A stretch of 64,000 nucleotides of DNA from the NCBI GenBank assembly GCA_937876195.1, contig CALEIK010000026.1, positions 62,001 through 126,000 of the forward strand. The letters run 5' to 3'. Below, in pieces: positions 8,025-15,582 of this stretch. The translations under genes were made by a program, and so were the position numbers. The DNA is from an uncultured Flavobacteriales bacterium (GTDB lineage: Bacteria > Bacteroidota > Bacteroidia > Flavobacteriales_D > Crocinitomicaceae). The notes beneath the pieces were generated by a model. The model was not told the DNA's origin and did no database searches. It worked only from the letters and a program-made list of their open reading frames with translations. How positions within the stretch are numbered: the stretch's first letter is position 1; every line of letters starts with the position of its first letter.

Positions 8025-8690
8025 TTAATTCAATGTAAAGTTGATTGGCAATCGACAACGTGTTCTTGCTTTTTTACCTTTTGCTTCTCCAGCAGACCAT
8101 TTCGGCATTTTGCGCAACAATCGTTTTGCTTCTTTATCCAAGTCAGAACTTACACCACGTTCTACTGCAATGTTCGTAATGGAACCGTCTGGTTCAACGA
8201 CAAACGATAAGTAAACTCTACCTTGCTCATTCATTTCAATGGCCGTTTGAGGATACTGTACGTTTTCGGCAATCCACTTTTGCATTGCTGCAGCTCCTCC
8301 TGGGAAAGATGCCTCAACATCTGGGAAATCAATAATTTCTTCTTCAATCACGACTTCATCTACCGGTCCTATATCTACAGGAGGTGGTGTTTGAACAACA
8401 GGTGTTGGTTCAACTTCTGTGTTTTCTTCCTCAACAATTTCTTCCGTTACCGGTGGTGGTGCATCCACTTGTGGTGGTGGTGGCGGTGGTGGAGTATCTT
8501 CAGGTGCGTCTACCTGAACAAATTGCACATCTGCATCGTTTTCAGATACATTATTGGCACCGTCTCTTTCTGTTTCTACCGTATATGAGAAAGATGCTAG
8601 TACGATACTACCAACGAACAAAAGTCCCATTAAAGTAATAGGTACTCTTAACTTCTCAATATTTGCTTCGTTACTTTTCTTTAATTCCAT
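8025..8690 (-). CDS. TonB-family energy transducer, paralogue 2
   Basis: 221 residues (MELKKSNEANIEKLRVP). The architecture matches paralogue 1: one N-terminal helix (MGLLFVGSIVLASFSY), a periplasm-spanning linker rich in proline and acidic residues (DTPPPPPPPQVDAPPP, VVQTPPPVDIGP), and a TonB C-terminal domain. The poly-proline and glutamate-rich linker is the typical TonB spacer. It lies upstream of paralogue 1 on the same strand but is followed by its own terminator. The very similar C-terminal domains with divergent linkers point to a tandem duplication with recent or maintained domain similarity. Confidence 0.87.
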   Translation of the reverse strand: MELKKSNEANIEKLRVPITLMGLLFVGSIVLASFSYTVETERDGANNVSENDADVQFVQVDAPEDTPPPPPPPQVDAPPPVTEEIVEEENTEVEPTPVVQTPPPVDIGPVDEVVIEEEIIDFPDVEASFPGGAAAMQKWIAENVQYPQTAIEMNEQGRVYLSFVVEPDGSITNIAVERGVSSDLDKEAKRLLRKMPKWSAGEAKGKKARTRCRLPINFTLN

Positions 8691-8750
8691 TTCAAATTGA
8701 ATTAGATTGTAAATATATAAATTTATCTCTACAAAATAAATACCATAAAC

Positions 8751-9128
8751 TCAATAACATTTAGTGTAGAGTAAACGAAAGCTAATTAGCCCCACACAAA
8801 TACCCAACACATCAAAAAATAAATTCCAAAAGCTGAAATAGTTACTGATGTCTAGCCCAACAATAAATAATTCCAAAAGTACAGCCAAAACAATAGATCC
8901 AGCACATACGATCTTCAGTGTGTGCTGTTTTAAAAACTGATGTTTGAGTTGCTTTTTTAGTGTCGCGCTCCAAATATGTGCAAATCCCCAAAACAATAAT
9001 CCATGGATGATAGATTTAGACGGAACCGCATTAAAGTAAAGCGTTTGAGGTTCCTCTATTGGTGTAAAGAACAATAGAAGCATTACTCCAAACCAAATCA
9101 GACCAAGAAGTACTATCCTAAGCGTCAA
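8751..9128 (-). CDS. VanZ-family membrane protein
   Basis: 125 residues and four predicted membrane helices (LLGLIWFGVMLLLFF, HGLLFWGFAHIW, IVCAGSIVLAVLLELFIVG, LFFDVLGICVGLISF). The last part, SNYFSFWNLFFDVLGICVG, has the D-x3-N...D-x2-G pattern of VanZ-like proteins, whose founding member confers low-level teicoplanin resistance; most chromosomal relatives are uncharacterised. The start is a TTG at 9128, 2 bp after the gcvH stop; the first ATG would remove most of helix one, so TTG is preferred. It is translationally coupled to gcvH. Confidence 0.75.
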   Translation of the reverse strand: MTLRIVLLGLIWFGVMLLLFFTPIEEPQTLYFNAVPSKSIIHGLLFWGFAHIWSATLKKQLKHQFLKQHTLKIVCAGSIVLAVLLELFIVGLDISNYFSFWNLFFDVLGICVGLISFRLLYTKCY

Positions 9129-9130
9129 TT

Positions 9131-9508
9131 TTATCCTACTAGGTCAGTGTATGCCGCGGCATCCAACAACGTATCCAATTCTCCAGCGTCAGAAAGTTTT
9201 ACCTTTACCATCCATCCTTTTCCGTAGGGATCTGAATTAACAAGTTCTGGGTTTGACTCAAGCTCACCGTTGAATTCAGTGATTTCTCCTGATACTGGCA
9301 TGAATAAATCAGACACTGTTTTAACAGCCTCAACAGAACCAAAAACTTCCTCTTTGTCAAGAGTTTCACCTTCGGTTTCTACCTCAACATATACGATATC
9401 TCCTAACTCGCCTTGAGCGAAATCGGTAATACCAATCGTAACATTGTCGCCTTCTACAAGTACCCATTCATGGTCCTTTGTGTATTTAAGATTACTTGGA
9501 ATATTCAT
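9131..9508 (-). CDS. gcvH: Glycine cleavage system H protein
   Basis: 125 residues, the standard length. This lipoyl carrier shuttles the aminomethyl group from the P protein to the T and L proteins of the glycine cleavage complex. It opens with KYTKDHEWV and carries the lipoylation site VFGSVEAVKTVSD, with the modified Lys in AVK. The C-terminal PYGKGWMVKVK strand is present. It is divergent from prfB and co-transcribed with the downstream VanZ-family gene. No gcvT or gcvP is in the window. Confidence 0.97.
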   Translation of the reverse strand: MNIPSNLKYTKDHEWVLVEGDNVTIGITDFAQGELGDIVYVEVETEGETLDKEEVFGSVEAVKTVSDLFMPVSGEITEFNGELESNPELVNSDPYGKGWMVKVKLSDAGELDTLLDAAAYTDLVG

Positions 9509-9525
9509 TCTATAATTTTTTGTAG

Positions 9526-9533
9526 CAAAAGTA
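9526..9533 (-). promoter_or_regulatory. -7 element of gcvH
   Basis: TACTTTTG on the minus strand matches TAnnTTTG and ends 17 bp before the gcvH ATG. No convincing -33 element is seen. Confidence 0.45.
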
Positions 9534-9600
9534 AAATTTTTCCCCTCCTAATCATGCTAAAATGGATTTTTGTTCTAAACATTTTTCTCATCTTTTTAAC

Positions 9601-9608
9601 TAATTTTG
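9601..9608 (+). promoter_or_regulatory. -7 element of prfB close to the start codon
   Basis: TAATTTTG matches TAnnTTTG and ends 8 bp before the chosen prfB ATG, which would give a leader of only a few nucleotides. No -33 TTTG lies at the normal distance (one is 28 bp upstream). Confidence 0.4.
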
Positions 9609-9616
9609 CTTTGAAT

Positions 9617-10708
9617 ATGATAAATCAAGACCAATTAAAAGTTGTGCTTCGTCGCATCGAGGCGATTGAGGGATATTTAAAGATCAAAGATAAGCGCGTT
9701 GAACTACAAGAAGAAGAGTTAAAAACGCAGGATCCTGATTTTTGGAACGATTCGAAACAAGCCGAACTTCAAATGAAGTCCATTCGTTCACTGAAATACT
9801 GGACGGATACATTTGATGCAATGAAGGCAAAGTATGACGATCTTGAGATATTGTTCGAGTTTGCGAAAGAAGGGGAGGGTGATGAGTCCGATCTGGATGA
9901 GCAATATACTCAATTGGTCGATGAAGTGGAGGAGCTTGAATTGAAAAACATGCTTTCCAATGAGGAAGATGCTTTGAGCGCTGTTTTGCAGATTACGGCA
10001 GGTGCTGGTGGAACGGAGAGTTGTGATTGGGCATCAATGCTCATGCGGATGTATACCATGTGGGGTCAGAAGAAAGGATATACGATCAAAGAATTGAACT
10101 ATCAAGATGGAGATGTAGCGGGAGTTAAAACCGTTACCTTGGAAATTTCTGGAGATTTTGCATTTGGATATTTGAAAGGTGAAAATGGCGTACATCGGCT
10201 GGTGCGTATTTCCCCGTTTGATTCAAATGCGAAACGCCATACTTCCTTTGTTTCTGTATATGTATATCCGTTGGTGGATGATACAATTGAAATTTATGTC
10301 AATCCAGCAGATGTGACCTGGGAGACATTTAGATCAGGTGGTGCTGGTGGACAGAACGTCAACAAGGTTGAGACCGCAGTTCGTTTGCGACACGCGCCTA
10401 GTGGAATTATCATTGAGAATTCTGAATCTCGTTCCCAGTTGGGAAATAAGGAAAAGGCGATGCAACTGTTAAAATCTCAGTTGTACGAAATTGAGTACCG
10501 CTCGCGCATGGAAGCTAGGGATGAGATTGAGGCAAATAAGAAGAAAATTGAATGGGGTTCACAAATTAGAAATTACGTCTTGCACCCCTACAAGTTGATA
10601 AAAGATGTCCGTACTGGACATGAAACAGGGAATGTGGAAGCGGTGCTGAATGGTGACCTGGATAAATTTTTGAAGGCGTTTTTAATGATGTATGGGAATG
10701 AAAACTAA
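9617..10708 (+). CDS. prfB: Peptide chain release factor 2, without programmed frameshift
   Basis: 363 residues from the ATG at 9617 (MINQDQLKVVLRRIEA). The stop-codon recognition tripeptide SPF is in RISPFDSNAKRHTS, identifying RF2 (UAA and UGA), and the peptidyl-tRNA hydrolysis motif GGQ is in SGGAGGQNVNKVE. The N-terminus aligns without a gap to E. coli RF2 through GYL followed by KIKDKRVELQ, where E. coli has its in-frame UGA and +1 frameshift. Here the codons are GGA TAT TTA AAG ATC, so there is no UGA and no autoregulatory shift. The frame is open upstream into antisense gcvH, but those residues are hydrophobic and non-native. It overlaps the next gene by 17 bp. Confidence 0.96.
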   Translation: MINQDQLKVVLRRIEAIEGYLKIKDKRVELQEEELKTQDPDFWNDSKQAELQMKSIRSLKYWTDTFDAMKAKYDDLEILFEFAKEGEGDESDLDEQYTQLVDEVEELELKNMLSNEEDALSAVLQITAGAGGTESCDWASMLMRMYTMWGQKKGYTIKELNYQDGDVAGVKTVTLEISGDFAFGYLKGENGVHRLVRISPFDSNAKRHTSFVSVYVYPLVDDTIEIYVNPADVTWETFRSGGAGGQNVNKVETAVRLRHAPSGIIIENSESRSQLGNKEKAMQLLKSQLYEIEYRSRMEARDEIEANKKKIEWGSQIRNYVLHPYKLIKDVRTGHETGNVEAVLNGDLDKFLKAFLMMYGNEN

Positions 10709-11054
10709 CAAGAATGTAATCGTTTATCATAATCCAAGGTGCTCAAAAAGTAGGTGTGCACTTGACTTTTTGAGAGAGAAAGATGTAGATTTTGAAGTGG
10801 TTGAGTACCTAAAGCAAGTTCCAACTACTGAGGAATTAACACAGATTATCCAATTGTTAGGCATTGAACCCTTCGAGTTGGTTAGAACCGGTGAGGCCGT
10901 TTACAAAGAGAAATTTAAAGGAAAACAATTATCTGATAGTCAATGGATCGAAGCGATGGTGGCGTTTCCGCAGCTAATTGAACGACCTATTGTAATAAAA
11001 AATGGAAAAGGCGTTATAGCTAGACCAGTTGAGCGCATTGCGGAAATACTGTGA
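10692..11054 (+). CDS. arsC: ArsC/Spx-family reductase (arsenate reductase, glutaredoxin type)
   Basis: 120 residues. The thioredoxin-fold N-terminus reads NVIVYHNPRCSKSRCALDFL with the catalytic Cys in NPRCSKSR; the C-terminal RPIVIKNGKGVIARPVERI contains the substrate-binding arginine of ArsC. In glutaredoxin-coupled arsenate reductases this Cys attacks arsenate. There are no other ars genes here, so a role in arsenate resistance is not secure and a general Spx/YffB-like function is possible. It overlaps the 3' end of prfB (ATG at 10692 or 10698), so it is probably translated from the same mRNA. Confidence 0.85.
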   Translation: MGMKTNKNVIVYHNPRCSKSRCALDFLREKDVDFEVVEYLKQVPTTEELTQIIQLLGIEPFELVRTGEAVYKEKFKGKQLSDSQWIEAMVAFPQLIERPIVIKNGKGVIARPVERIAEIL

Positions 11055-11071
11055 TATTTGTAAGATTTTCA

Positions 11072-11085
11072 TACCAATATTGGTA
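11072..11085. promoter_or_regulatory. Perfect 14-bp palindrome, candidate operator
   Basis: TACCAATATTGGTA is an exact palindrome in the 75-bp gap between the arsC-like gene and the next ORF, about 45 bp before the latter's ATG. It has no T run, so it is not a terminator. It could be a dimeric regulator site, but no regulator gene is adjacent. Confidence 0.35.
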
Positions 11086-11129
11086 CGAAAGCACTATATT
11101 CGCGGTCGCTTAGAAAATTAGGCAAAGTT

Positions 11130-11495
11130 ATGATCTTAGAAACCATTTATTTAAAATCGGATTCAACCTTTTCTGCTATTATTTCCGAATGGGCAACTTC
11201 TTTGGGTGTCCAAACGGCGGAGTATGATTTCAAGTCAGAAGAACCACAAGTGGATGGACTTTTGTTAATCAACGCGAATCAAGATATCGAAAAAGACCTT
11301 GATGATGTGCATTCACATTTTGATTTGAAACATTTCCCAACACAAAAGATAGATGTCAACGGGACACTTCAAGTCGCGGTTTCTAGTTTTGAAATTTGGT
11401 TAAAAAAATTCAAATGCAAGCGAATTTTAGTTCTCGGTTCCGAGAAATTGGCTGAAAACGAGAATCTTGAGCGATTCTTGAATCGAATTAAATAA
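11130..11495 (+). CDS. Conserved-looking hypothetical protein
   Basis: 121 residues, not recognised. It has no signal peptide or membrane helix. Predicted alternating beta/alpha segments (DGLLLINANQDIEKD, FEIWLKKFKCKRILVLGSE) suggest a small alpha/beta cytoplasmic protein, perhaps Rossmann-like. The codon use is like its neighbours. It follows the arsC-like gene by 75 bp and converges on lysA with 5 bp between the stops. Confidence 0.6.
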   Translation: MILETIYLKSDSTFSAIISEWATSLGVQTAEYDFKSEEPQVDGLLLINANQDIEKDLDDVHSHFDLKHFPTQKIDVNGTLQVAVSSFEIWLKKFKCKRILVLGSEKLAENENLERFLNRIK

Positions 11496-11500
11496 AATCC

Positions 11501-12748
11501 TTATTGCTCGGCGTTATTCGCTACCAGTTCGTCAGAGGTAGACAAAAACTCCAATTCAACTTCATTTTTATAAAGATCTTCCAGTACTTCTCGTTTGCGA
11601 ATTAAATGGGCTTGATCTTGATACACCAGAACTTCCGCAGGGCGCAATCGTGCATTGTATTGATTGCTCATCGAAAAACCATAGGCACCAGCGTTAGAAA
11701 TGGACAATACATCGCCTTCGCGTACTTCAGATAAGAAGCGATCAAAACCTAGCGTATCACTTTCGCAAATATTTCCTACAATTGAGTAGAGTTTTTGATC
11801 TCCATCGGGATTTGAAATATTATCGATGTGGTGGTAAGCGTTGTACAAGACAGGGCGCAATAAGTGATTTTGACCACTGTTTACACCGACAAAGACAGTA
11901 GAAGTAGTTTGTTTTACCACGTTCGTTTTGACTAGTAGTTTTCCAGCTTCGCTGACGATGTACTTTCCTGGTTCAAACCAAAGTTCTAACTCACGTCCAT
12001 ATTCTGCGCAGAATTTTGCAAATGACGCTGAAATTTTCCCGCCAATTTTTTCCATATCCGTATGCATGTCTCCTTCTTTGTAGGGAACTTTAAATCCACT
12101 TCCAAAATCCATGAAGATGAGGTTAGGGAAGAGCGATGCGATGTCGTACAATAATTCAGCGCCGCGTAAAAACACATCCGCATCAAGAATATCACTTCCA
12201 GTGTGCATGTGAAGTCCAATGACGTTGATGTTGTAGTTTTCTACGATGCGTTCTATATGTCTTACTTGGTGAATTGAAATTCCAAATTTTGAATCAATGT
12301 GTCCTACAGAGATATTGGCATTTCCTCCTGCCATAATGTGTGGATTAATACGGATGCAGCATCCTTCAGAATGCCCGTATTCCTGTCCAAACTTCTCAAG
12401 CATGGTCAGATTATCTATATTGATGAAAACACCAAGTTGAACTGCTTGTTTAATTTCATCAAAAGCAACACAATTTGGCGTGTACATTATTTTATCTGGA
12501 GCAAAACCTGCGCGCAATCCTAAGTGAATTTCTTCAACGGAAACGGCGTCTAGACCTGCACCTTCTTGCTTGAGTAGTTTTAGAATATTACTGTTATTCA
12601 ACGCTTTTAGCGCGTAGTGCAATTTGACATTTAGAGGTTTAAATGAGTTGTGCAATTCGCGGTACTGTTGCTGTATTTTTTCAGCTGAATACACGTATGT
12701 TGGTGTACCAAACGTTTCAGCGACTTCTAAAAGAATTGAATTATTCAT
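11501..12748 (-). CDS. lysA: Diaminopimelate decarboxylase
   Basis: 415 residues. This PLP-dependent fold III decarboxylase makes L-lysine from meso-diaminopimelate, the last step of lysine synthesis. The PLP lysine is in HYALKAL (Lys48). GSGFKVPY contributes to phosphate binding, CESDTLG provides the second-subunit catalytic Cys, and AGAYGFSMSNQYN is the C-terminal signature. The extra C-terminal ~20 residues are acidic. It is monocistronic and convergent with the preceding hypothetical gene. Confidence 0.95.
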   Translation of the reverse strand: MNNSILLEVAETFGTPTYVYSAEKIQQQYRELHNSFKPLNVKLHYALKALNNSNILKLLKQEGAGLDAVSVEEIHLGLRAGFAPDKIMYTPNCVAFDEIKQAVQLGVFINIDNLTMLEKFGQEYGHSEGCCIRINPHIMAGGNANISVGHIDSKFGISIHQVRHIERIVENYNINVIGLHMHTGSDILDADVFLRGAELLYDIASLFPNLIFMDFGSGFKVPYKEGDMHTDMEKIGGKISASFAKFCAEYGRELELWFEPGKYIVSEAGKLLVKTNVVKQTTSTVFVGVNSGQNHLLRPVLYNAYHHIDNISNPDGDQKLYSIVGNICESDTLGFDRFLSEVREGDVLSISNAGAYGFSMSNQYNARLRPAEVLVYQDQAHLIRKREVLEDLYKNEVELEFLSTSDELVANNAEQ

Positions 12749-12894
12749 AGTTATATGTTACTTTCGATGGGCGCGAAGCTAGTAAATTTTATTTAAATGA
12801 ACAAATAGTTTAAAATATAAAATTTAGTTAAAATTAAAACAATGAACCTTTGCTCGGTTTATTTGTATTCATCATCAACCAAAACAAATTAATC

Positions 12895-14640
12895 ATGAAA
12901 CAAATACTTTTGACACTTACAACTGTCATGCTATTCTCAACGTTGAACGCGCAGGACTATACCAAACAAATATTGAATACCGAAATTGATGAGGTCAAAC
13001 TGTTTTTAACAGCTGGCGAAATGGGACATAACCAGGAAATCAAGCTGAAAAAGGGAAGAAATAAGTTAATATTTGCGGGAATATCCGCATATGCCGATCC
13101 ACAATCGATTCAGTTTTTGGCATCTGGCAACTACCGTTTGGTCTCTGTTTCTACCGAAATGGATTTCTTAGCAGCGGAGCAGTTCAATCCAGAAATTTCG
13201 ATTTTAAAGGATTCATTGGAACGATTGAGTGATAATCACCAAAACACCCTGGATATTCTCGATTCCTATTTCGCGGAGCAAGCGGTGTTAAATACCAACA
13301 GAGATTTGGGTGGACACAATCAGAATTTGACCGTTGCTCAGATTAAAGAAGCGGGGGAATTTTATAGAAAACGAACACTAGAAATGAATCAGGCAATTAC
13401 CAAGCTGAAAAAGGAAAAGAGAACACTTGCAGACAGAATTGAAACGTTGAAATTTCAATTGGTCGAACTGAACTATACGGAGAATCAACGAAGCAATCAA
13501 GTGGTTGTGTTCATTGATAGTGACAATGCTCAAACTGTTGAAAGTTCACTGAAGTACCTAGTTTCTGATTGCGGGTGGGCAGCAACGTACGATCTTTCTG
13601 CAACTGATCTTTCTGAGAAAATCAATTTGAAATACAAGGCTCAAGTTTACAATAACACGGGAAACGAGTGGAAGAATGTTGACCTAACACTCTCAACAGG
13701 AGATCCAAATTTATCGGCTTCACATCCTGAATTGTCGCCGTGGTATTTGAACTATTACTCTGCTGGGCAAATCCAAACCAAGGGGAAGGCCAGTTATTAC
13801 GCACCTCAACAAATGCAACAGGATTTCAGACAAGATGCAGTCTCTAATATTAATATAGCTAATCAGCGCGCGTACGATAATTATTACAAACTTGATGACG
13901 CCGAAAAGACAGCATTTCAGTCAGGATTGAATCAAATGGAACTAGCCAAAAGCCAGATAGTAGGTAATGCTCCTGTCGCTATGGTTCAAATGGACATTTC
14001 AGAATTGTCGACGGAGTTTGAAATCACCAATAAATTTTCATGTCCCACGGATGCAAAACCTTACATGGTGGATGTGAAGGAAATGAATTTGGACGCGACT
14101 TTCTCTCACATCACAGTTCCTAAATTGGACAAGTCAGCCTTTTTGATGGCGAACATTGTCGGTTGGCAAGATTTGGACTTGATCCCTGGTCCAACCAATG
14201 TTTATTTCGGTGGCGTGTATGTTGGTGTATCGAACATCAGCACCCGCAATGTATCGGATACGCTAAGCCTTTCTTTTGGACGCGACAATAAAGTAGTTGT
14301 AATGCGTAAATTGAAGAAGGAAATGAGCTCTAAACGCATCATGGGGAGTTCAAAGCGCGAATCCTACGTGTATGAAATTGCAGTTAGAAACAATCGTGCT
14401 ACGCCAATCAACATAAAAATATACGACCAAGTGCCAATTTCTAACAGTTCCGACATTACGGTCACGGTGGATGAACTCTCGGCAGGGGTGCAGGATCTTC
14501 TTACTGGCGAAGTAGTATGGAACTTAGGCATTCCTCCAGCAGGTGTCCAATCGAAGGATTTAGGCTACACGGTCAAGTATCCAAAAAACACCAACATCAC
14601 CATTCAGAGGTATCGAACTGTATCGGCACCATCATTTTAA
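12895..14640 (+). CDS. Secreted DUF4139 (mucoidy inhibitor A-like) protein
   Basis: 581 residues from the ATG at 12895 (MKQILLTLTTVMLFSTLNAQ), which gives a clear signal peptide ending near residue 19. An N-terminal DUF4140-like beta domain (EIDEVKLFLTAGEMGHNQEI) is followed by a coiled coil around residues 90-190 (EQFNPEISILKDSLERL, MNQAITKLKKEKRTLADRIE). A large DUF4139 beta-rich domain follows (VSDCGWAATYDLSA, YNNTGNEWKNVDLTLSTGDP, VYEIAVRNNRATPINI). The family function is unknown; the name comes from a MuiA protein linked to mucoidy. Two open hydrophobic codon stretches upstream were excluded. It is monocistronic and closed by a strong terminator. Confidence 0.85.
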   Translation: MKQILLTLTTVMLFSTLNAQDYTKQILNTEIDEVKLFLTAGEMGHNQEIKLKKGRNKLIFAGISAYADPQSIQFLASGNYRLVSVSTEMDFLAAEQFNPEISILKDSLERLSDNHQNTLDILDSYFAEQAVLNTNRDLGGHNQNLTVAQIKEAGEFYRKRTLEMNQAITKLKKEKRTLADRIETLKFQLVELNYTENQRSNQVVVFIDSDNAQTVESSLKYLVSDCGWAATYDLSATDLSEKINLKYKAQVYNNTGNEWKNVDLTLSTGDPNLSASHPELSPWYLNYYSAGQIQTKGKASYYAPQQMQQDFRQDAVSNINIANQRAYDNYYKLDDAEKTAFQSGLNQMELAKSQIVGNAPVAMVQMDISELSTEFEITNKFSCPTDAKPYMVDVKEMNLDATFSHITVPKLDKSAFLMANIVGWQDLDLIPGPTNVYFGGVYVGVSNISTRNVSDTLSLSFGRDNKVVVMRKLKKEMSSKRIMGSSKRESYVYEIAVRNNRATPINIKIYDQVPISNSSDITVTVDELSAGVQDLLTGEVVWNLGIPPAGVQSKDLGYTVKYPKNTNITIQRYRTVSAPSF

Positions 14641-14647
14641 TATGGCA

Positions 14648-14681
14648 AGCGGTTATTCTAAATAGGATAACCGCTTTTTTG
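14648..14681 (+). terminator. Terminator of the DUF4139 gene
   Basis: Arms AGCGGTTAT (14648-14656) and ATAACCGCT (14667-14675) pair perfectly and are followed by TTTTT (14676-14680). Confidence 0.92.
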
Positions 14682-14722
14682 TACAATTTTCTTGGTATTT
14701 TTGCGTTTTACGGATTGAAACA

Positions 14723-15535
14723 ATGAAGTACATTTTCACCATAGCTGTTTTGGCAGTCACCACAATTGCGAGTAGTCAATTCCACACTGGGCGTTCACGT
14801 TCAGAGTTGGGAGTCATGCTTGGTGGTTCCTATTACATTGGGGATTTGAATCAGTACGGTCATTTTAAGAATACGTATTTGGCTGGTGGTTTGGTTTATC
14901 GCTACAACATCAATCCCCGTGTTAGTCTAAGAGCAAATGCGCTGTATGCAAAAGTAAGTGGTTATGACAGTCAATCGAAGGAAGCCGCATTAAGACAGCG
15001 GAATCTAAGTTTTTCCTCTACAATTTATGAACTCGGAGTTGGGTTTGAGTTTAATTACTTCCCCTTTCAATTGGGTCATGACAGGTACAAGGGAACAGCC
15101 TATTTACTTGCTGAATTAGGTGTTTTTCAGATGAACCCGACTGCAAATGTGAATGGCAGAGAAGTTGAATTGCGCTCACTTGGAACAGAAGGACAAGGAA
15201 CGTCGCTGAACCCAAAAGGATATTACAGTTTGACGCAAATTTGCCTACCGCTAGGTTTTGGAGTGAAGTTGTCTTTGGGAGATTTTATTGGAATAAATTT
15301 TGAATTTGGCATAAGAAAAACCTTTACGGATTATTTGGATGATGTGGGCGGTGAAACGTATGCAGATCCATTGGTCTTGGCAGCAGAGAATGGACCATTG
15401 GCAGCACAGTTATCCAACAAATCAGGAAGTCTTTACGGCAATCGAGGAAATTCAGCAACCAAGGATTGGTACGTATTTACTGGAGCGATGATTACTTTCC
15501 GCCTCGGCAGACCTGAAAAATGTTTCCACCAATAA
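14723..15535 (+). CDS. Outer-membrane beta-barrel protein, DUF6089-like
   Basis: 270 residues. A signal peptide (MKYIFTIAVLAVTTIASSQ) is followed by alternating amphipathic strands of an eight-strand-type barrel: SELGVMLGGSYYIGDLN, AGGLVYRYNINPRVSLRAN, LGVGFEFNYF, GFGVKLSLGDFIGINFEFG and VFTGAMITFRLG. The GGSYYIGDLN start is typical of Bacteroidota DUF6089 proteins, small barrels of unknown role that often sit near outer-membrane assembly genes. Here the neighbours are unrelated, so no specific function can be assigned. Confidence 0.78.
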   Translation: MKYIFTIAVLAVTTIASSQFHTGRSRSELGVMLGGSYYIGDLNQYGHFKNTYLAGGLVYRYNINPRVSLRANALYAKVSGYDSQSKEAALRQRNLSFSSTIYELGVGFEFNYFPFQLGHDRYKGTAYLLAELGVFQMNPTANVNGREVELRSLGTEGQGTSLNPKGYYSLTQICLPLGFGVKLSLGDFIGINFEFGIRKTFTDYLDDVGGETYADPLVLAAENGPLAAQLSNKSGSLYGNRGNSATKDWYVFTGAMITFRLGRPEKCFHQ

Positions 15536-15564
15536 AAAACCCATCCGCTTGAGGCGAATGGGCT
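15534..15564 (-). terminator. Terminator of the cyclophilin-FKBP gene (may act in both directions)
   Basis: Arms CCCAT plus CGC (15540-15548) pair with GCG plus ATGGG (15554-15562). On the minus strand the hairpin is followed by TTTTTT (15539-15534). The barrel gene on the plus strand ends just inside it. Confidence 0.8.
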
Positions 15565-15582
15565 TTGAACAATTCTAGTGAT

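Noticed and set aside
8223..8638. Plus-strand ORFs rich in Trp, Arg and Val over the second TonB gene
   Set aside because: Antisense of the poly-proline linker; composition artefact.
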